DNA of 64,000 nucleotides, taken from assembly GCA_033584155.1 (NCBI GenBank), contig CP138355.1, positions 3,729,826 to 3,793,825 on the forward strand, read 5' to 3'. Every line of letters begins with the position of its first letter. Within the stretch, counting starts at the first letter, position 1. The stretch comes from Candidatus Electrothrix scaldis (GTDB lineage: Bacteria > Desulfobacterota > Desulfobulbia > Desulfobulbales > Desulfobulbaceae). This document shows positions 26,934-37,036 of this stretch, piece after piece. The notes under the pieces were generated by a model. The model saw nothing but the letters and a program-made list of their open reading frames with translations, was not told the origin of the DNA and searched no databases. A program made the translations under genes and the position numbers.

Positions 26934-27350
26934 ATGCAAACATTTCGTGAAAAGTTTACCCTGTTTCTTACCGCTGTAGCTTATCTGCTTTTTCATTCGA
27001 GCTTAGATCCAGCAGCTGAAAATATTATCATAGGAATTATCACAGGAACAGCACTCCAAGTACTCACCACAGCGCCCTATGCCATCGGCTTTACCTGGAT
27101 TCTGGTGATCATCATCCGTTTTCTTCATGACGACAAACGACCTGCCTGGGACAGAATCGCCCGGATCTTCTTCACCATCGGTATCCTGTTTGCTTTCTAT
27201 TTAGCCCTGTATGAGCGAAATGAGCGAGCGCTTAAGGAGCAGGAGCTACAAGAGAAGACACCAGCTGTTTCCAGCCAGAGCCTTAAGGAGACATCGAAAG
27301 AGACATCACAAGAGACACCAACAAAACCGGAACGTAAAACTATACAGTAG
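26934..27350 (+). CDS. Small membrane protein, unknown
   Basis: A 138-residue protein with three predicted membrane helices (about residues 10-25, 32-62 and 75-92). A hydrophilic tail is rich in Glu, Lys, Ser and Thr and contains a short repeated SLKETSKETSQET stretch. No family is recognised. It is divergent from the AVRST-repeat protein with almost abutting start codons. Its 3' end overlaps the convergent PD-(D/E)XK gene by 11 bp. Confidence 0.5.
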   Translation: MQTFREKFTLFLTAVAYLLFHSSLDPAAENIIIGIITGTALQVLTTAPYAIGFTWILVIIIRFLHDDKRPAWDRIARIFFTIGILFAFYLALYERNERALKEQELQEKTPAVSSQSLKETSKETSQETPTKPERKTIQ

Positions 27351-27981
27351 ACGGAACGATTTTAACTCGACTCGCCTGATCAAACAGCCAGTTCAGGGTA
27401 TCAAATAATTTCTGGAGATTACTCGGCTCGTCATTATCGTCCAGCACAGACAGTTTGCTCATCTGCTTAATAAACAGCGCTGCATCCCTGTCAAACTGCC
27501 CAAATTGCCATTCCACCCCGGTGGTAACAGCTGCGTAGCACATTGTTGCTCCCTGGATTGATGCGGCATACATCTCGGCCAAAGCCTGAGCCCAACCCTG
27601 ATCCCAGTCTGCCTTTTTTGCTTCCACCACGCAGAGGGGAGGAATCCCCAGCTCACCCCGTATCTGCGTAGTCCGGGCAACCAAAAAATCCGGTATACCG
27701 GTGAGGTCCTTTTCCGGGTCAACACTGTACTGCACATGGGACCAAACGCGAAAATCAGGGTAGCATTTATCAAGCACCTTTAATATAGGTTTGATAATAT
27801 CCTCGCAGGTGGCCGCCTCAGAAAGAAAACTCAAAGGATCTTTAAAGTTTTCTTTTATTTCCTCGAACTTGTATTCCGGTATATTTTTAATAGCTAAGGT
27901 TTGAACAAAAGGCTTAGAGTCTGTTCGCAGATTGAACCTTCTGGCCACTTCTATCTCGTTCTTAAACTGGCTGAATCCCAT
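27340..27981 (-). CDS. PD-(D/E)XK nuclease-like protein
   Basis: A 213-residue protein. The pattern GIPDFLVARTTQIRGELGIP followed by LCVVEAKKADW gives the D…ExK core of a PD-(D/E)XK fold, near residues 97-125. The following AQALAEMYAASI helix matches type-I-restriction-like or DUF-type nuclease domains. No helicase or ATPase partner is adjacent, so the role is unknown. Its stop overlaps the convergent small membrane gene. Confidence 0.65.
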   Translation of the reverse strand: MGFSQFKNEIEVARRFNLRTDSKPFVQTLAIKNIPEYKFEEIKENFKDPLSFLSEAATCEDIIKPILKVLDKCYPDFRVWSHVQYSVDPEKDLTGIPDFLVARTTQIRGELGIPPLCVVEAKKADWDQGWAQALAEMYAASIQGATMCYAAVTTGVEWQFGQFDRDAALFIKQMSKLSVLDDNDEPSNLQKLFDTLNWLFDQASRVKIVPSTV

Positions 27982-28026
27982 GAGACATTTCCCCGCAACC
28001 GAGCTGTGTACCTTTCATCCTTTATT

Positions 28027-28049
28027 ATCCCGCCCCAAAGGGGCGGGAT
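28027..28049. repeat. REP-like palindrome (GGGCGGGATGGAA family)
   Basis: ATCCCGCCCC and GGGGCGGGAT form a perfect 10-bp stem around AAA, followed by GGAAGT. The same 3' string ends palindromes at 4142-4167 and 4218-4250. It lies between asd and the nuclease-like gene and may double as a terminator. Confidence 0.6.
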
Positions 28050-28113
28050 GGAAGTAACGTAGGGCAGGCTCCCCGACCAAAAGCCGGGAAGATGTTTTCA
28101 ACCTCTTACCTCT

Positions 28114-29232
28114 TTAACCAAGATACTCCAGGGCAATCTTCAGCATGCGGCGTACCGGCTCAGCAGCCCCCCAAAGGAGCTGATCGCCAACACTGAAAGC
28201 GCTCAGGTACTCAGGCCCAAGGTTCATCTTGCGCAGGCGGCCTACCGGGATATCCAGGGTTCGGGTAACGCGAGTGGGGGTCAGCTTATTCACGGTTTCT
28301 TCCTTGGTGTTAGCCACCAGGTAGACCCATTTATTATGGCTGACAATGGCCTCCTCAATATCCTCCAGAGGGATATCCTGCTTCAGCTTGATGGTAAAGG
28401 CCTGGCTATGACAACGCATGGAGCCGACCCGCACACAACAACCGTCAATGGGAATCTGATTCTCCGCAGTATTTCCCAGGATCTTATTGGTCTCAGCAAT
28501 TCCCTTCCACTCCTCACGGGTCTGGCCGTTTTCCATCTCCCGGTCAATCCAGGGAATAAGGCTGGCTGCCAAGGGCGCTCCAAACTGTTTGGTCAGAAAA
28601 CGCGGGCTGCGGATCGAGTCCGTGACATTTTCATCAACTTTTAACGCTGACTCGTGATCATCCAGCACGTTCTGGGCATTCTCACCGATCAGACGCATCT
28701 GATCCACCAGCTCAATCATATTCTTGGCGCCAGCACCAGAGGCGGCCTGATAGGTCTGACTGGTAATCCACTCAACCCAGCCCTTTTCAAAAAGACCGGC
28801 CAAGGCCATCAACATCAGGGAGACAGTGCAGTTACCGCCAACATAATCCTTGATGCCATCAGCCAAGCCCTTGTCAATCACCTCGCGATTTACCGGGTCC
28901 AGAACAATGATGGCATTCTCTTCCATACGCAAAGTGGATGCCGCATCAATCCAGTATCCCTCCCAGCCCTCGCTGCGCAATTTTGGATGTACCTCTGTGG
29001 TATACCCCCCACCCTGACAGGAGAGCAGAATATCGACTTCCTTGAGCAAGTTCAGATCATGGGCATCAAGCAGTTTATAGGTAGTGCCATTAATCTCGGG
29101 GCCATCCTGGCCTGCCTGGGAAGTAGAGAAAAACAAGGGCTCAATGTCCTTGAAATCATCTTCCTCATGCATGCGCTCCATCAGCACGGACCCCACCATG
29201 CCTCGCCAACCGATTATACCTACTTTTTTCAT
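28114..29232 (-). CDS. asd: Aspartate-semialdehyde dehydrogenase
   Basis: A 372-residue Asd of the gammaproteobacterial (E. coli-like) type. The NADP-binding start MKKVGIIGWRGMVGSVLMERM is followed by the catalytic cysteine in YVGGNCTVSLML near residue 134. The catalytic His is in CVRVGSMRCHSQAFTIKL. The enzyme reduces aspartyl phosphate to aspartate semialdehyde for lysine, threonine, methionine and diaminopimelate. GGAAAG precedes the start. It follows the PRPP synthetase and leuB on the same strand with gaps of 120 and 28 bp, a probable biosynthetic operon. Confidence 0.95.
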   Translation of the reverse strand: MKKVGIIGWRGMVGSVLMERMHEEDDFKDIEPLFFSTSQAGQDGPEINGTTYKLLDAHDLNLLKEVDILLSCQGGGYTTEVHPKLRSEGWEGYWIDAASTLRMEENAIIVLDPVNREVIDKGLADGIKDYVGGNCTVSLMLMALAGLFEKGWVEWITSQTYQAASGAGAKNMIELVDQMRLIGENAQNVLDDHESALKVDENVTDSIRSPRFLTKQFGAPLAASLIPWIDREMENGQTREEWKGIAETNKILGNTAENQIPIDGCCVRVGSMRCHSQAFTIKLKQDIPLEDIEEAIVSHNKWVYLVANTKEETVNKLTPTRVTRTLDIPVGRLRKMNLGPEYLSAFSVGDQLLWGAAEPVRRMLKIALEYLG

Positions 29233-29352
29233 TGTACTTTCCTGGTGTCTGCGGCGGGATCATACCACCGAATTATTAATATATACTAACCGTTTAAAAC
29301 AAGCACAGCATTCTTGAGCCAGGGACCGGAGGCGCAGAAAAACTGCCCATTA

Positions 29353-30273
29353 TCAAACAATCCGCAAATAATGGATCAGCTCTGAGGCGATAATCGGAGC
29401 AACCGAGTACACCTCCAACAGATCATCCTTTTGGGTACCAGGGAAGGTATCTGCCCCGATAATCCGATGAATACCCTGTTCCTTAAAGCGCTCACGGGAA
29501 TCCCCAGAAAGCAGCAGATGGGTTGCCATAACCATGACATCAACCGCGCCAGCCTCATAGCAGCGTTCCGCTGTCTGGAGCATGGAGCCACCGGTCCGGA
29601 TCATATCATCACAGATAATAGCGGTCCTTCCCTTCACTGCACTGGAAAGTTGGCTCACAATGGTCTGATCAATATCATACCTATCCTTATTGGCGGCAGT
29701 ATGCGGACATTTAAGGATACCAGCCAACAGGGCCACCCGCTTACTGAATCCGTAATCTGGAGAGACCAGCACATAGTCCTTCAGATCCATATCACGAATT
29801 TTTTGCGCAGCCAATGTCTCGGTCCAGAGATGGCGGGTGCGAACTTCACCAGAATGAGCATGGAGGACAGCTTCGGAATGAAGATCGACAAAGGCCACAT
29901 AATTGGGACGGGTGCGGAAAATCTGACGGGTGCGGGTAATTCCTTTGGGAATCTCGCCGGACTCGGGCTTAGAACGTTCCATAGTGGAATACCCGAGATA
30001 GGGGATCACCACATTCACGCTTCGGGCATTCCAATAGCGCCCACCTGCAATCAGGTCGATCAGCTCCTGAATGGCTTCGTCGGTATGGGTTGCACCAATT
30101 ATAATAATATCCCGCCCTGAAACATCACAGGGAAAGGCATGGTATCTTTCACCATCAGCAAACTGCTTGCAAATCATGGGGGTGCGTACCACCCGCAGTT
30201 CTGCGGCGACCTTATCTGCTAAGGGGATTGTATCCTGGGTTGCTATGAGGAAAATATTTTCTCGTCTGGTCAT
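29353..30273 (-). CDS. prs: Ribose-phosphate pyrophosphokinase family protein
   Basis: A 306-residue PRPP synthetase-type protein. The PRPP loop is CDDMIRTGGSMLQTAERC near residues 214-231, a variant of the usual DDMIDTAGT. The metal-binding region VAFVDLHSEAVLHAH near 125-139 aligns with the DLHSxQIQGFF site of canonical enzymes but diverges after it. It may therefore be a Prs paralogue rather than the main housekeeping enzyme. The start at 30273 lies 28 bp after the leuB stop; the longer frame would run into leuB and was rejected. Confidence 0.78.
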   Translation of the reverse strand: MTRRENIFLIATQDTIPLADKVAAELRVVRTPMICKQFADGERYHAFPCDVSGRDIIIIGATHTDEAIQELIDLIAGGRYWNARSVNVVIPYLGYSTMERSKPESGEIPKGITRTRQIFRTRPNYVAFVDLHSEAVLHAHSGEVRTRHLWTETLAAQKIRDMDLKDYVLVSPDYGFSKRVALLAGILKCPHTAANKDRYDIDQTIVSQLSSAVKGRTAIICDDMIRTGGSMLQTAERCYEAGAVDVMVMATHLLLSGDSRERFKEQGIHRIIGADTFPGTQKDDLLEVYSVAPIIASELIHYLRIV

Positions 30274-30301
30274 TGGTCTCTGTTTGTTTTGTCCTGCCAG
30301 A

Positions 30302-31686
<1,385 letters not shown>

Positions 31687-32376
31687 TTAGCTGGCCTTTT
31701 GCAACAGGGTCAAGACGCGTGGATCACCAGAAAAAGGAAGAGAAAACTTGTGCTCGCCCAAGGATATCCAGCCCGGAGCCCCCTGCTCTCCCTGCCCATC
31801 CTGGTTCGCTTTAGGGGCTTCGCCTGTTGCGCCCATCATGATCACCACCGTATTTCTGCTGGCAACACCCTCAACCAGAGGGAGGAAGATCTCCTTTGCG
31901 GCCACGGCCCGGCTGGTGACAAAGCTGTATTCTGGGCCATCCCAAATCTGGTCCTGCTCAATCCGTTGATCCATGATCTGGACATTAGCGAGCCCCAGGG
32001 TGCGGACGATATGGCGCAAAAAGGAGACCCGCTTCTGCCGAGGTTCAACTAGGGTGACGGTCAGCTCCGGCAGGGCTGCGGCCAGCACCAAGCCAGGAAA
32101 ACCAGCTCCCGTGCCCACGTCCATGAGGGTTGATCTAGCGTTCTTGTCCTGGCCGTTCTCCGCGCTGTATTGCTGAATAATCGGCAGCAGAGTCAGGGAA
32201 TCGAGAAAATGCTTTTCCACGATATCCCTTGCGCTGGTATTGCGGGCAATCAGGTTGATCCGCTGGCTCCATTTTTGCAGCTCCTGGCAATAGAGAAGGA
32301 GCCTATCAAGCTGCTCCTGCGGGAGCAGGAGGCCAAGTCTGTCCAAGCCGGTTTGAAATTGTTTACGGTCACACAT
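31687..32376 (-). CDS. rsmG: 16S rRNA m7G527 methyltransferase RsmG
   Basis: A 229-residue SAM-dependent methyltransferase. QKWSQRINLIARNTSARDIVEKHFLDSL near residues 34-61 is the family signature. LMDVGTGAGFPGLVLA is the SAM-binding motif I, and VEPRQKRVSFLRHIVRTLGL follows it. It methylates G527 in the 530 loop of 16S rRNA. The C-terminal part contains a short insertion rich in Gly and Gln (GEAPKANQDGQGEQ). It is alone here, not next to mnmG or parAB as in many genomes. Confidence 0.93.
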   Translation of the reverse strand: MCDRKQFQTGLDRLGLLLPQEQLDRLLLYCQELQKWSQRINLIARNTSARDIVEKHFLDSLTLLPIIQQYSAENGQDKNARSTLMDVGTGAGFPGLVLAAALPELTVTLVEPRQKRVSFLRHIVRTLGLANVQIMDQRIEQDQIWDGPEYSFVTSRAVAAKEIFLPLVEGVASRNTVVIMMGATGEAPKANQDGQGEQGAPGWISLGEHKFSLPFSGDPRVLTLLQKAS

Positions 32377-32410
32377 GCGTAATTTTTATTTTGTCGGATA
32401 GTTCTTGATC

Positions 32411-32428
32411 CTCCCCTTCGGAGGGGAG
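32411..32428. repeat. Short palindrome between rsmG and third AAA/nuclease gene
   Basis: CTCCCC-TTC-GGAGGGG followed by AGATAGAAATT resembles the REP-like family near 4.2 and 28.0 kb, but is more degenerate. Confidence 0.4.
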
Positions 32429-32552
32429 ATAGAAATTATTGGGTACAATGCTCCCTGTACATGATGCAGGCGTTGAGTTTCCCGGTTAAATTGAATATAG
32501 TTCTGATTATTCTCTCCTTAAAAGAGATGAAAGTAAGCATAAGGACGTTGTA

Positions 32553-34088
32553 ATGCAGAAACTACCCATCGGTAAACAGGAATTTAAAGGGCTTATTCAA
32601 GGCGGTTTTATATATGTTGATAAAACACAACACCTCCTTTCCTTAGCCCAATCCACAGTCCCCATCTTTCTTTCCCGGCCAAGAAGGTTTGGAAAATCCC
32701 TAATGATAAACACCTTTAAGGAACTTTTCAAGGGAGAGAAAGAACTCTTTCAAAACACCTATGCCTATAACAACTGGGATTTCCAACAAACCCACCCGGT
32801 GATCAGGCTGGACCTGAGCAAGGCAGGCGGAGACGATGTGGAGGTTATTGCCAGCAAGCTGCTGGAACTCATCTATAATGCTGCTGAAGACCTGGATATC
32901 CATATCAGGGAGACCCCACATCCTGATATAGCCTTTGATCGTTTGATTCGAAAAGCGGGCAAAAGCACCCCGGCAGTTCTTCTCATTGATGAATACGATG
33001 CTCCGGTTCTTAATAATCTGAACAAACCTGAACTCCCTGCAATCAAAGAATTGCTCCGGGAATTTTACAAGATAATAAAGGCTGATGAGGAGTATATTCG
33101 TTTCATCTTCATCACGGGAATTTCCAAATTTACCCAGATGGGAGTGTTCAGTGCCCTCAACCATCTGAATGATATTACTCTGAACGAAGAGTATGCAGGA
33201 TGTTGCGGGTATACAGCTGACGAAATCGCCTCTGCCTTTGCAGAACAGATCCAAGAAATTCGCAAAAAGCAGCATCTTACGGAGTCGGAATTCTGGGAAA
33301 AATTAAGCAGCTATTATAATGGCTATTCCTGGGACGGCGAGACCTTTATGTATAACCCGTTTTCCATTCTGAAGTATTTTGATAATAAGGGCCGTCTTAT
33401 CCCGTATTGGATGGAAACAGGCTCGCCGGAATACATCATCCGCTACTCAGCCAATAAAAAATATGATCTTGTTGATTTTGAGCAGATAAAGGTTTCGCCA
33501 AGCTTTCTCAGCAAGAGGGATATAGATCAGGCCACGCCGGAAAGCTTTCTCACCCAAGCCGGGTATCTCACCATTAAAAAAAGAGAAGAAGAGAGCTATA
33601 CCCTGGATTTTCCCAATGACGAAGTGCGGCGCTCCTTTTGTGAACTAATCCTGAATGCACAATACACTGTTGCTGATGCCGACATTCTGGGAGTACAGGA
33701 TGGGCTGCGCAAGGCCTTACAGGAAAAGGATATCGAAAAAATTATCGGCCAATTCCAAATCATCTACTCCTCTATCCCCTATGTTCATTTCGATGCGAAC
33801 AAGACGGAACATTTTTACTCTGCCACCCTGCTTATGTACTTGCAGGCTGCCGGTTTTGACGCCTCCCCGGAACGCCTGGGCAATAAGGGACGTCTTGACC
33901 TCTCACTTTGCCACGAGCAATGCGTCTATATTTTTGAATTGAAAACAGAGTCAGCACAAAAGGCTCTTCGACAGATCAAAGAAAAAAATTATGCAGGAGC
34001 CTACAGGAATAGACAAGTCATTCTTGTCGGGCTACGGATTGATTTCAGCGAACGAAATATTGTGCAATATGACGTAGAGCGCTTGTAA
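32553..34088 (+). CDS. AAA-ATPase-like / PD-(D/E)XK nuclease family protein (third, divergent member)
   Basis: A 511-residue member of the same family as the tandem pair near 6.6-9.9 kb, but clearly diverged. It begins QKLPIGKQEFKGLIQGGFIYVDK, keeps RPRRFGKSLMINTF as its nucleotide-binding loop and LLIDEYDAPVLNN as its Walker B motif, and ends with GRLDLSLCHEQCVYIFELK, the D…ExK-type nuclease core. Its role is unknown. It stands alone upstream of nfo, with a 48-bp gap. Confidence 0.85.
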   Translation: MQKLPIGKQEFKGLIQGGFIYVDKTQHLLSLAQSTVPIFLSRPRRFGKSLMINTFKELFKGEKELFQNTYAYNNWDFQQTHPVIRLDLSKAGGDDVEVIASKLLELIYNAAEDLDIHIRETPHPDIAFDRLIRKAGKSTPAVLLIDEYDAPVLNNLNKPELPAIKELLREFYKIIKADEEYIRFIFITGISKFTQMGVFSALNHLNDITLNEEYAGCCGYTADEIASAFAEQIQEIRKKQHLTESEFWEKLSSYYNGYSWDGETFMYNPFSILKYFDNKGRLIPYWMETGSPEYIIRYSANKKYDLVDFEQIKVSPSFLSKRDIDQATPESFLTQAGYLTIKKREEESYTLDFPNDEVRRSFCELILNAQYTVADADILGVQDGLRKALQEKDIEKIIGQFQIIYSSIPYVHFDANKTEHFYSATLLMYLQAAGFDASPERLGNKGRLDLSLCHEQCVYIFELKTESAQKALRQIKEKNYAGAYRNRQVILVGLRIDFSERNIVQYDVERL

Positions 34089-34136
34089 AGCCTTTCTGTC
34101 CTACCTTCACTTTAATCCATCAAAGTCATAAAAAAC

Positions 34137-34991
34137 ATGCCACTACTCGGAGCCCACGAATCCATAGCAGGCGGACTGCACCTCGCCTTTGACCGCATCC
34201 GCCAAGTCGACGGAACAGCTTTACAGATCTTCACCCGAAACCAGCGCCAGTGGAAGGCAGCCCCTGTGGACGATGCAGAGGTCACGGCCTTTCAGCAGGC
34301 ATGGCAGGAGGCAGGCCAGATGCCTGTGGCCTCCCATGCCTCGTATCTGATCAACCTGGCAAGCAGCAAAGAGGAAAAGGCTGCAAAATCCATCACTGCC
34401 TTTATTGCGGAATTACAACGCTGCGCCCGGCTTGGAGTGCCTTATCTGGTTTTTCATCCTGGCAGTCATGGTGGTGCCGGGGTGGAGGCAGGCTTGAAGA
34501 ATGTTGTCGCACATCTGGACCAAGTGATTGAGCAGGCAGGTTCGGACTGTGCGCAGGTCAAGATTCTGCTTGAGACCACTGCCGGACAGGGAACCGCATT
34601 GGGCAGTCGTTTTGAGGAGTTGGCCTGGATTTTAGAGCAGAGTCGCTTTCCTGAGCAGCTTGGTGTCTGCGTGGATACCTGTCACATCTTTGCCGCTGGC
34701 TATGATATCCGTACACCTGAGGCCTTCACCGCTACCTTTGAGGAGTTTGAGCAGGTCATCGGTACCGAGCGAATTCACTTTTTCCATCTCAATGATTCCA
34801 AGAAATCCCTGGCCTCACGGGTGGATCGGCATGAACATATCGGGAAGGGTGAGATAGGCCTGACAGGCTTTGAACTCCTGCTGAACGATCCCCGTTTCCG
34901 TAATCACCCCATGACGCTTGAAACACCGAAGGGGGATGATTTAGCTGAGGATCGGGAGAATATTGCGCTGTTGCGGTCGCTTTGTCGTTGA
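34137..34991 (+). CDS. nfo: Endonuclease IV (AP endonuclease)
   Basis: A 284-residue TIM-barrel AP endonuclease. Family signatures include LGAHESIAGGLHLAFDR at the N-terminus, YLVFHPGSHGG near residue 105, GVCVDTCHIFAAGYDIR near 176-192, and the metal-binding segment HFFHLNDSKKSLASRVDRHEHIG near 217-240. It cuts at abasic sites during base-excision repair. Length is normal. No clear ribosome site precedes the ATG at 34137, and the gene may be co-transcribed with the upstream AAA/nuclease gene. Confidence 0.95.
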   Translation: MPLLGAHESIAGGLHLAFDRIRQVDGTALQIFTRNQRQWKAAPVDDAEVTAFQQAWQEAGQMPVASHASYLINLASSKEEKAAKSITAFIAELQRCARLGVPYLVFHPGSHGGAGVEAGLKNVVAHLDQVIEQAGSDCAQVKILLETTAGQGTALGSRFEELAWILEQSRFPEQLGVCVDTCHIFAAGYDIRTPEAFTATFEEFEQVIGTERIHFFHLNDSKKSLASRVDRHEHIGKGEIGLTGFELLLNDPRFRNHPMTLETPKGDDLAEDRENIALLRSLCR

Positions 34992-35071
34992 ATTAAAAAG
35001 AGAAAAAGGGGACAGACTGAACAGCTTCTCCTTTTATGCAGGACTTTTTCATCCCCCAGCTCTATGCCGGT

Positions 35072-35632
35072 TTATACCGGCGCTTTCGGATCCCCTATTA
35101 CTCCTTCATAATAATAAGACTGATCTATCCCTTTAAAGATAATTTCCCGATCGTTAACCTTCTTGGTTAAATTTGCTGATAGGAGAGTTCTAATTTCCAA
35201 ATCATTGACCGGACTTCTCTCCATTGCCTGCAAATACAGCACCTTATCTACAAACTGCCAATTGACCACTTTTTTCAATTGTGTTTTCAATATCATATCC
35301 AGCCAAATACGCATAGCTCGCCCATTTCCCTCCATGAAAGGGTGGGCGATATTCATCTCCACATATTTAGCTATGATCTCTTCAAAGGTACCCTCCGGCA
35401 TCTGCTCGATTTTTATCAATATTTCATTCAGGTACAGAGAGTTGGCAAACCTGAAGTTACCTTTTGCGATGTTGTTTGCCCTTATTTCTCCGGCAAAATC
35501 ATACAGGCCATGAAAAAGATAATGATGAATTTGTTGCAGGCCCTTTGTTGTGCCGATTTCACATTGATCAATATCGCCGGTTTCAAAGAGACGATACGCG
35601 TTATGGAGACTTTGTTTATCGATATCTTGCAT
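35072..35632 (-). CDS. Fic family protein (class III, C-terminal inhibitory motif)
   Basis: A 186-residue Fic domain. [16 protein letters not shown] near residues 97-112 is the catalytic loop. The C-terminal helix carries SYYYEGV, fitting the SxxxEG inhibitory motif of single-domain class III Fic proteins such as those of Neisseria, which are regulated by oligomerisation. It probably AMPylates a target such as a topoisomerase or its own family; that is inference from relatives. It is isolated, with no antitoxin gene visible next to it. Confidence 0.87.
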   Translation of the reverse strand: MQDIDKQSLHNAYRLFETGDIDQCEIGTTKGLQQIHHYLFHGLYDFAGEIRANNIAKGNFRFANSLYLNEILIKIEQMPEGTFEEIIAKYVEMNIAHPFMEGNGRAMRIWLDMILKTQLKKVVNWQFVDKVLYLQAMERSPVNDLEIRTLLSANLTKKVNDREIIFKGIDQSYYYEGVIGDPKAPV

Positions 35633-35702
35633 ATTAGTAAATCAATCAGGGACACAATTCCTACGGCGTTGTTTTATCAATTAGTTAGGCTAACTTGACG
35701 AG

Positions 35703-36680
35703 CTATTCCTTCTTCCTCGTGATCATAGTTTCATCTTGCTGTGAGCTTCCTTCAACTCTCGTGGTCCTCGCATATTTAACATGCTGAATCCATCCTGTAG
35801 AAATCTCAAGGACAAATTCAGCACTATCTTCTATAGTAAGACTCTTGAGCTGCTCTGCGTCGGGCATGGTCTTACCCAGGCGCCTAGCCAAGTCCCTGAG
35901 AGTCCTCTCCATAATCCTCCGTGCGTCATCTGGCAACATTTTCTGATTCCAGGAGATTTTCACCCTATCGGATTTCCGATTAACTGCCTTTAGAGCAAAC
36001 TGCGCATGGCAGGGAAACGACTCACCTCCGAAAGAATTTGGCAACTTACCTTCATACTCCAACAAGTTAGAGGGGGCAAGCTCAATACCCAGTGCCATAA
36101 AGAATATCCGGGCCTCACGCGTACAAAGCTGCTCAATTTGCTGTTTCGTGGCAAACATCGACGTAATTTGTGTACGTACCTTAGCAATCATAGCCGGGTC
36201 AAGTCCCGCATTATTCAACTCTGCGGTTAAAATTTTGAGTATTTTCTTAGACGATTCCTGTAAATCTTTCCAGTTCTGAACCCCATTGATTACAGCCTGA
36301 GAATCAAGTTCAAGAATGATACGCTGATCTTTGAGCATATTACTCATCTGCTGGTTCAACCGTTTTTTGGCTTGATTCGGGTCGTCAAATCTTGTTGCGC
36401 CAAGAGTCCAGGCCAACACATAGCCATCGTTCTTTTTACTGAGCACCTCAATTTCAAGGTCAGTCCGCGTTGTCAAGTCCATGGTTACGGACTTGCCCTG
36501 CCTCTTTCGGCGAGTTTTAATTATCTCATATTGAACCTTCTCACCTTTCTTCCAGCGAGGAAGAACCTCTATCGACGAAGCCGCAGCTCCATTGACCAAG
36601 ACAGGAGTAGCAAGAAGATAGAGAAGCCACGATATGAAGACGACAATTCTCATTCTTTTCCAACGTAACGGGATATTCAT
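35703..36680 (-). CDS. Exported protein of unknown function
   Basis: A 325-residue protein with an N-terminal signal sequence (RIVVFISWLLYLLATPVLVNGAAA), probably periplasmic. The mature part starts LPRWKKGEKVQYEIIKTRRK, and later sections mix beta-strand-like and helical stretches with two cysteines. No family is recognised; the opening resembles DUF6263-type exported proteins only faintly. A second start a few codons in (MRIVVF) gives a more usual signal peptide. Confidence 0.6.
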   Translation of the reverse strand: MNIPLRWKRMRIVVFISWLLYLLATPVLVNGAAASSIEVLPRWKKGEKVQYEIIKTRRKRQGKSVTMDLTTRTDLEIEVLSKKNDGYVLAWTLGATRFDDPNQAKKRLNQQMSNMLKDQRIILELDSQAVINGVQNWKDLQESSKKILKILTAELNNAGLDPAMIAKVRTQITSMFATKQQIEQLCTREARIFFMALGIELAPSNLLEYEGKLPNSFGGESFPCHAQFALKAVNRKSDRVKISWNQKMLPDDARRIMERTLRDLARRLGKTMPDAEQLKSLTIEDSAEFVLEISTGWIQHVKYARTTRVEGSSQQDETMITRKKE

Positions 36681-36754
36681 ATTTGTCTCTCCATCATCAT
36701 AATTTTATTTTATTTAAGCAAATTAGAAACAAATAAGGGGACGGCCCCTAACGC

Positions 36755-37033
36755 CTACCTCACCTCAGCCGGTGACATGCTGAGATTAGACGACCGAATA
36801 TCGTTAGTCTCAAAGCTCAACCTCCATCGCGATAATCGATAGAGAGGTGTTGGTCGGAAGCTGGCGCCGGTCTCCGGTGTCTTGAAAGCCAGCGTGAGAG
36901 TACAGGAGGCAAATCGCGGCGCGGCTATGAGTAGGGCACGCAAACGGACAGCACAATTCATCTTTCCAGCAATGATGATTCCCATAACCGCAACAAGCAC
37001 GCCGAAATATTGGAGAAATATTCCGAGCCTCAT
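36755..37033 (-). CDS. Possible small membrane protein after xseA
   Basis: A 92-codon frame begins 3 bp after the xseA stop. The first 25 residues (MRLGIFLQYFGVLVAVMGIIIAGK) form a convincing membrane helix, but the remainder has a composition typical of non-coding sequence. It may be a truncated or frameshifted small membrane protein, or chance. No family is recognised. Confidence 0.3.
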   Translation of the reverse strand: MRLGIFLQYFGVLVAVMGIIIAGKMNCAVRLRALLIAAPRFASCTLTLAFKTPETGASFRPTPLYRLSRWRLSFETNDIRSSNLSMSPAEVR

Positions 37034-37036
37034 AGA

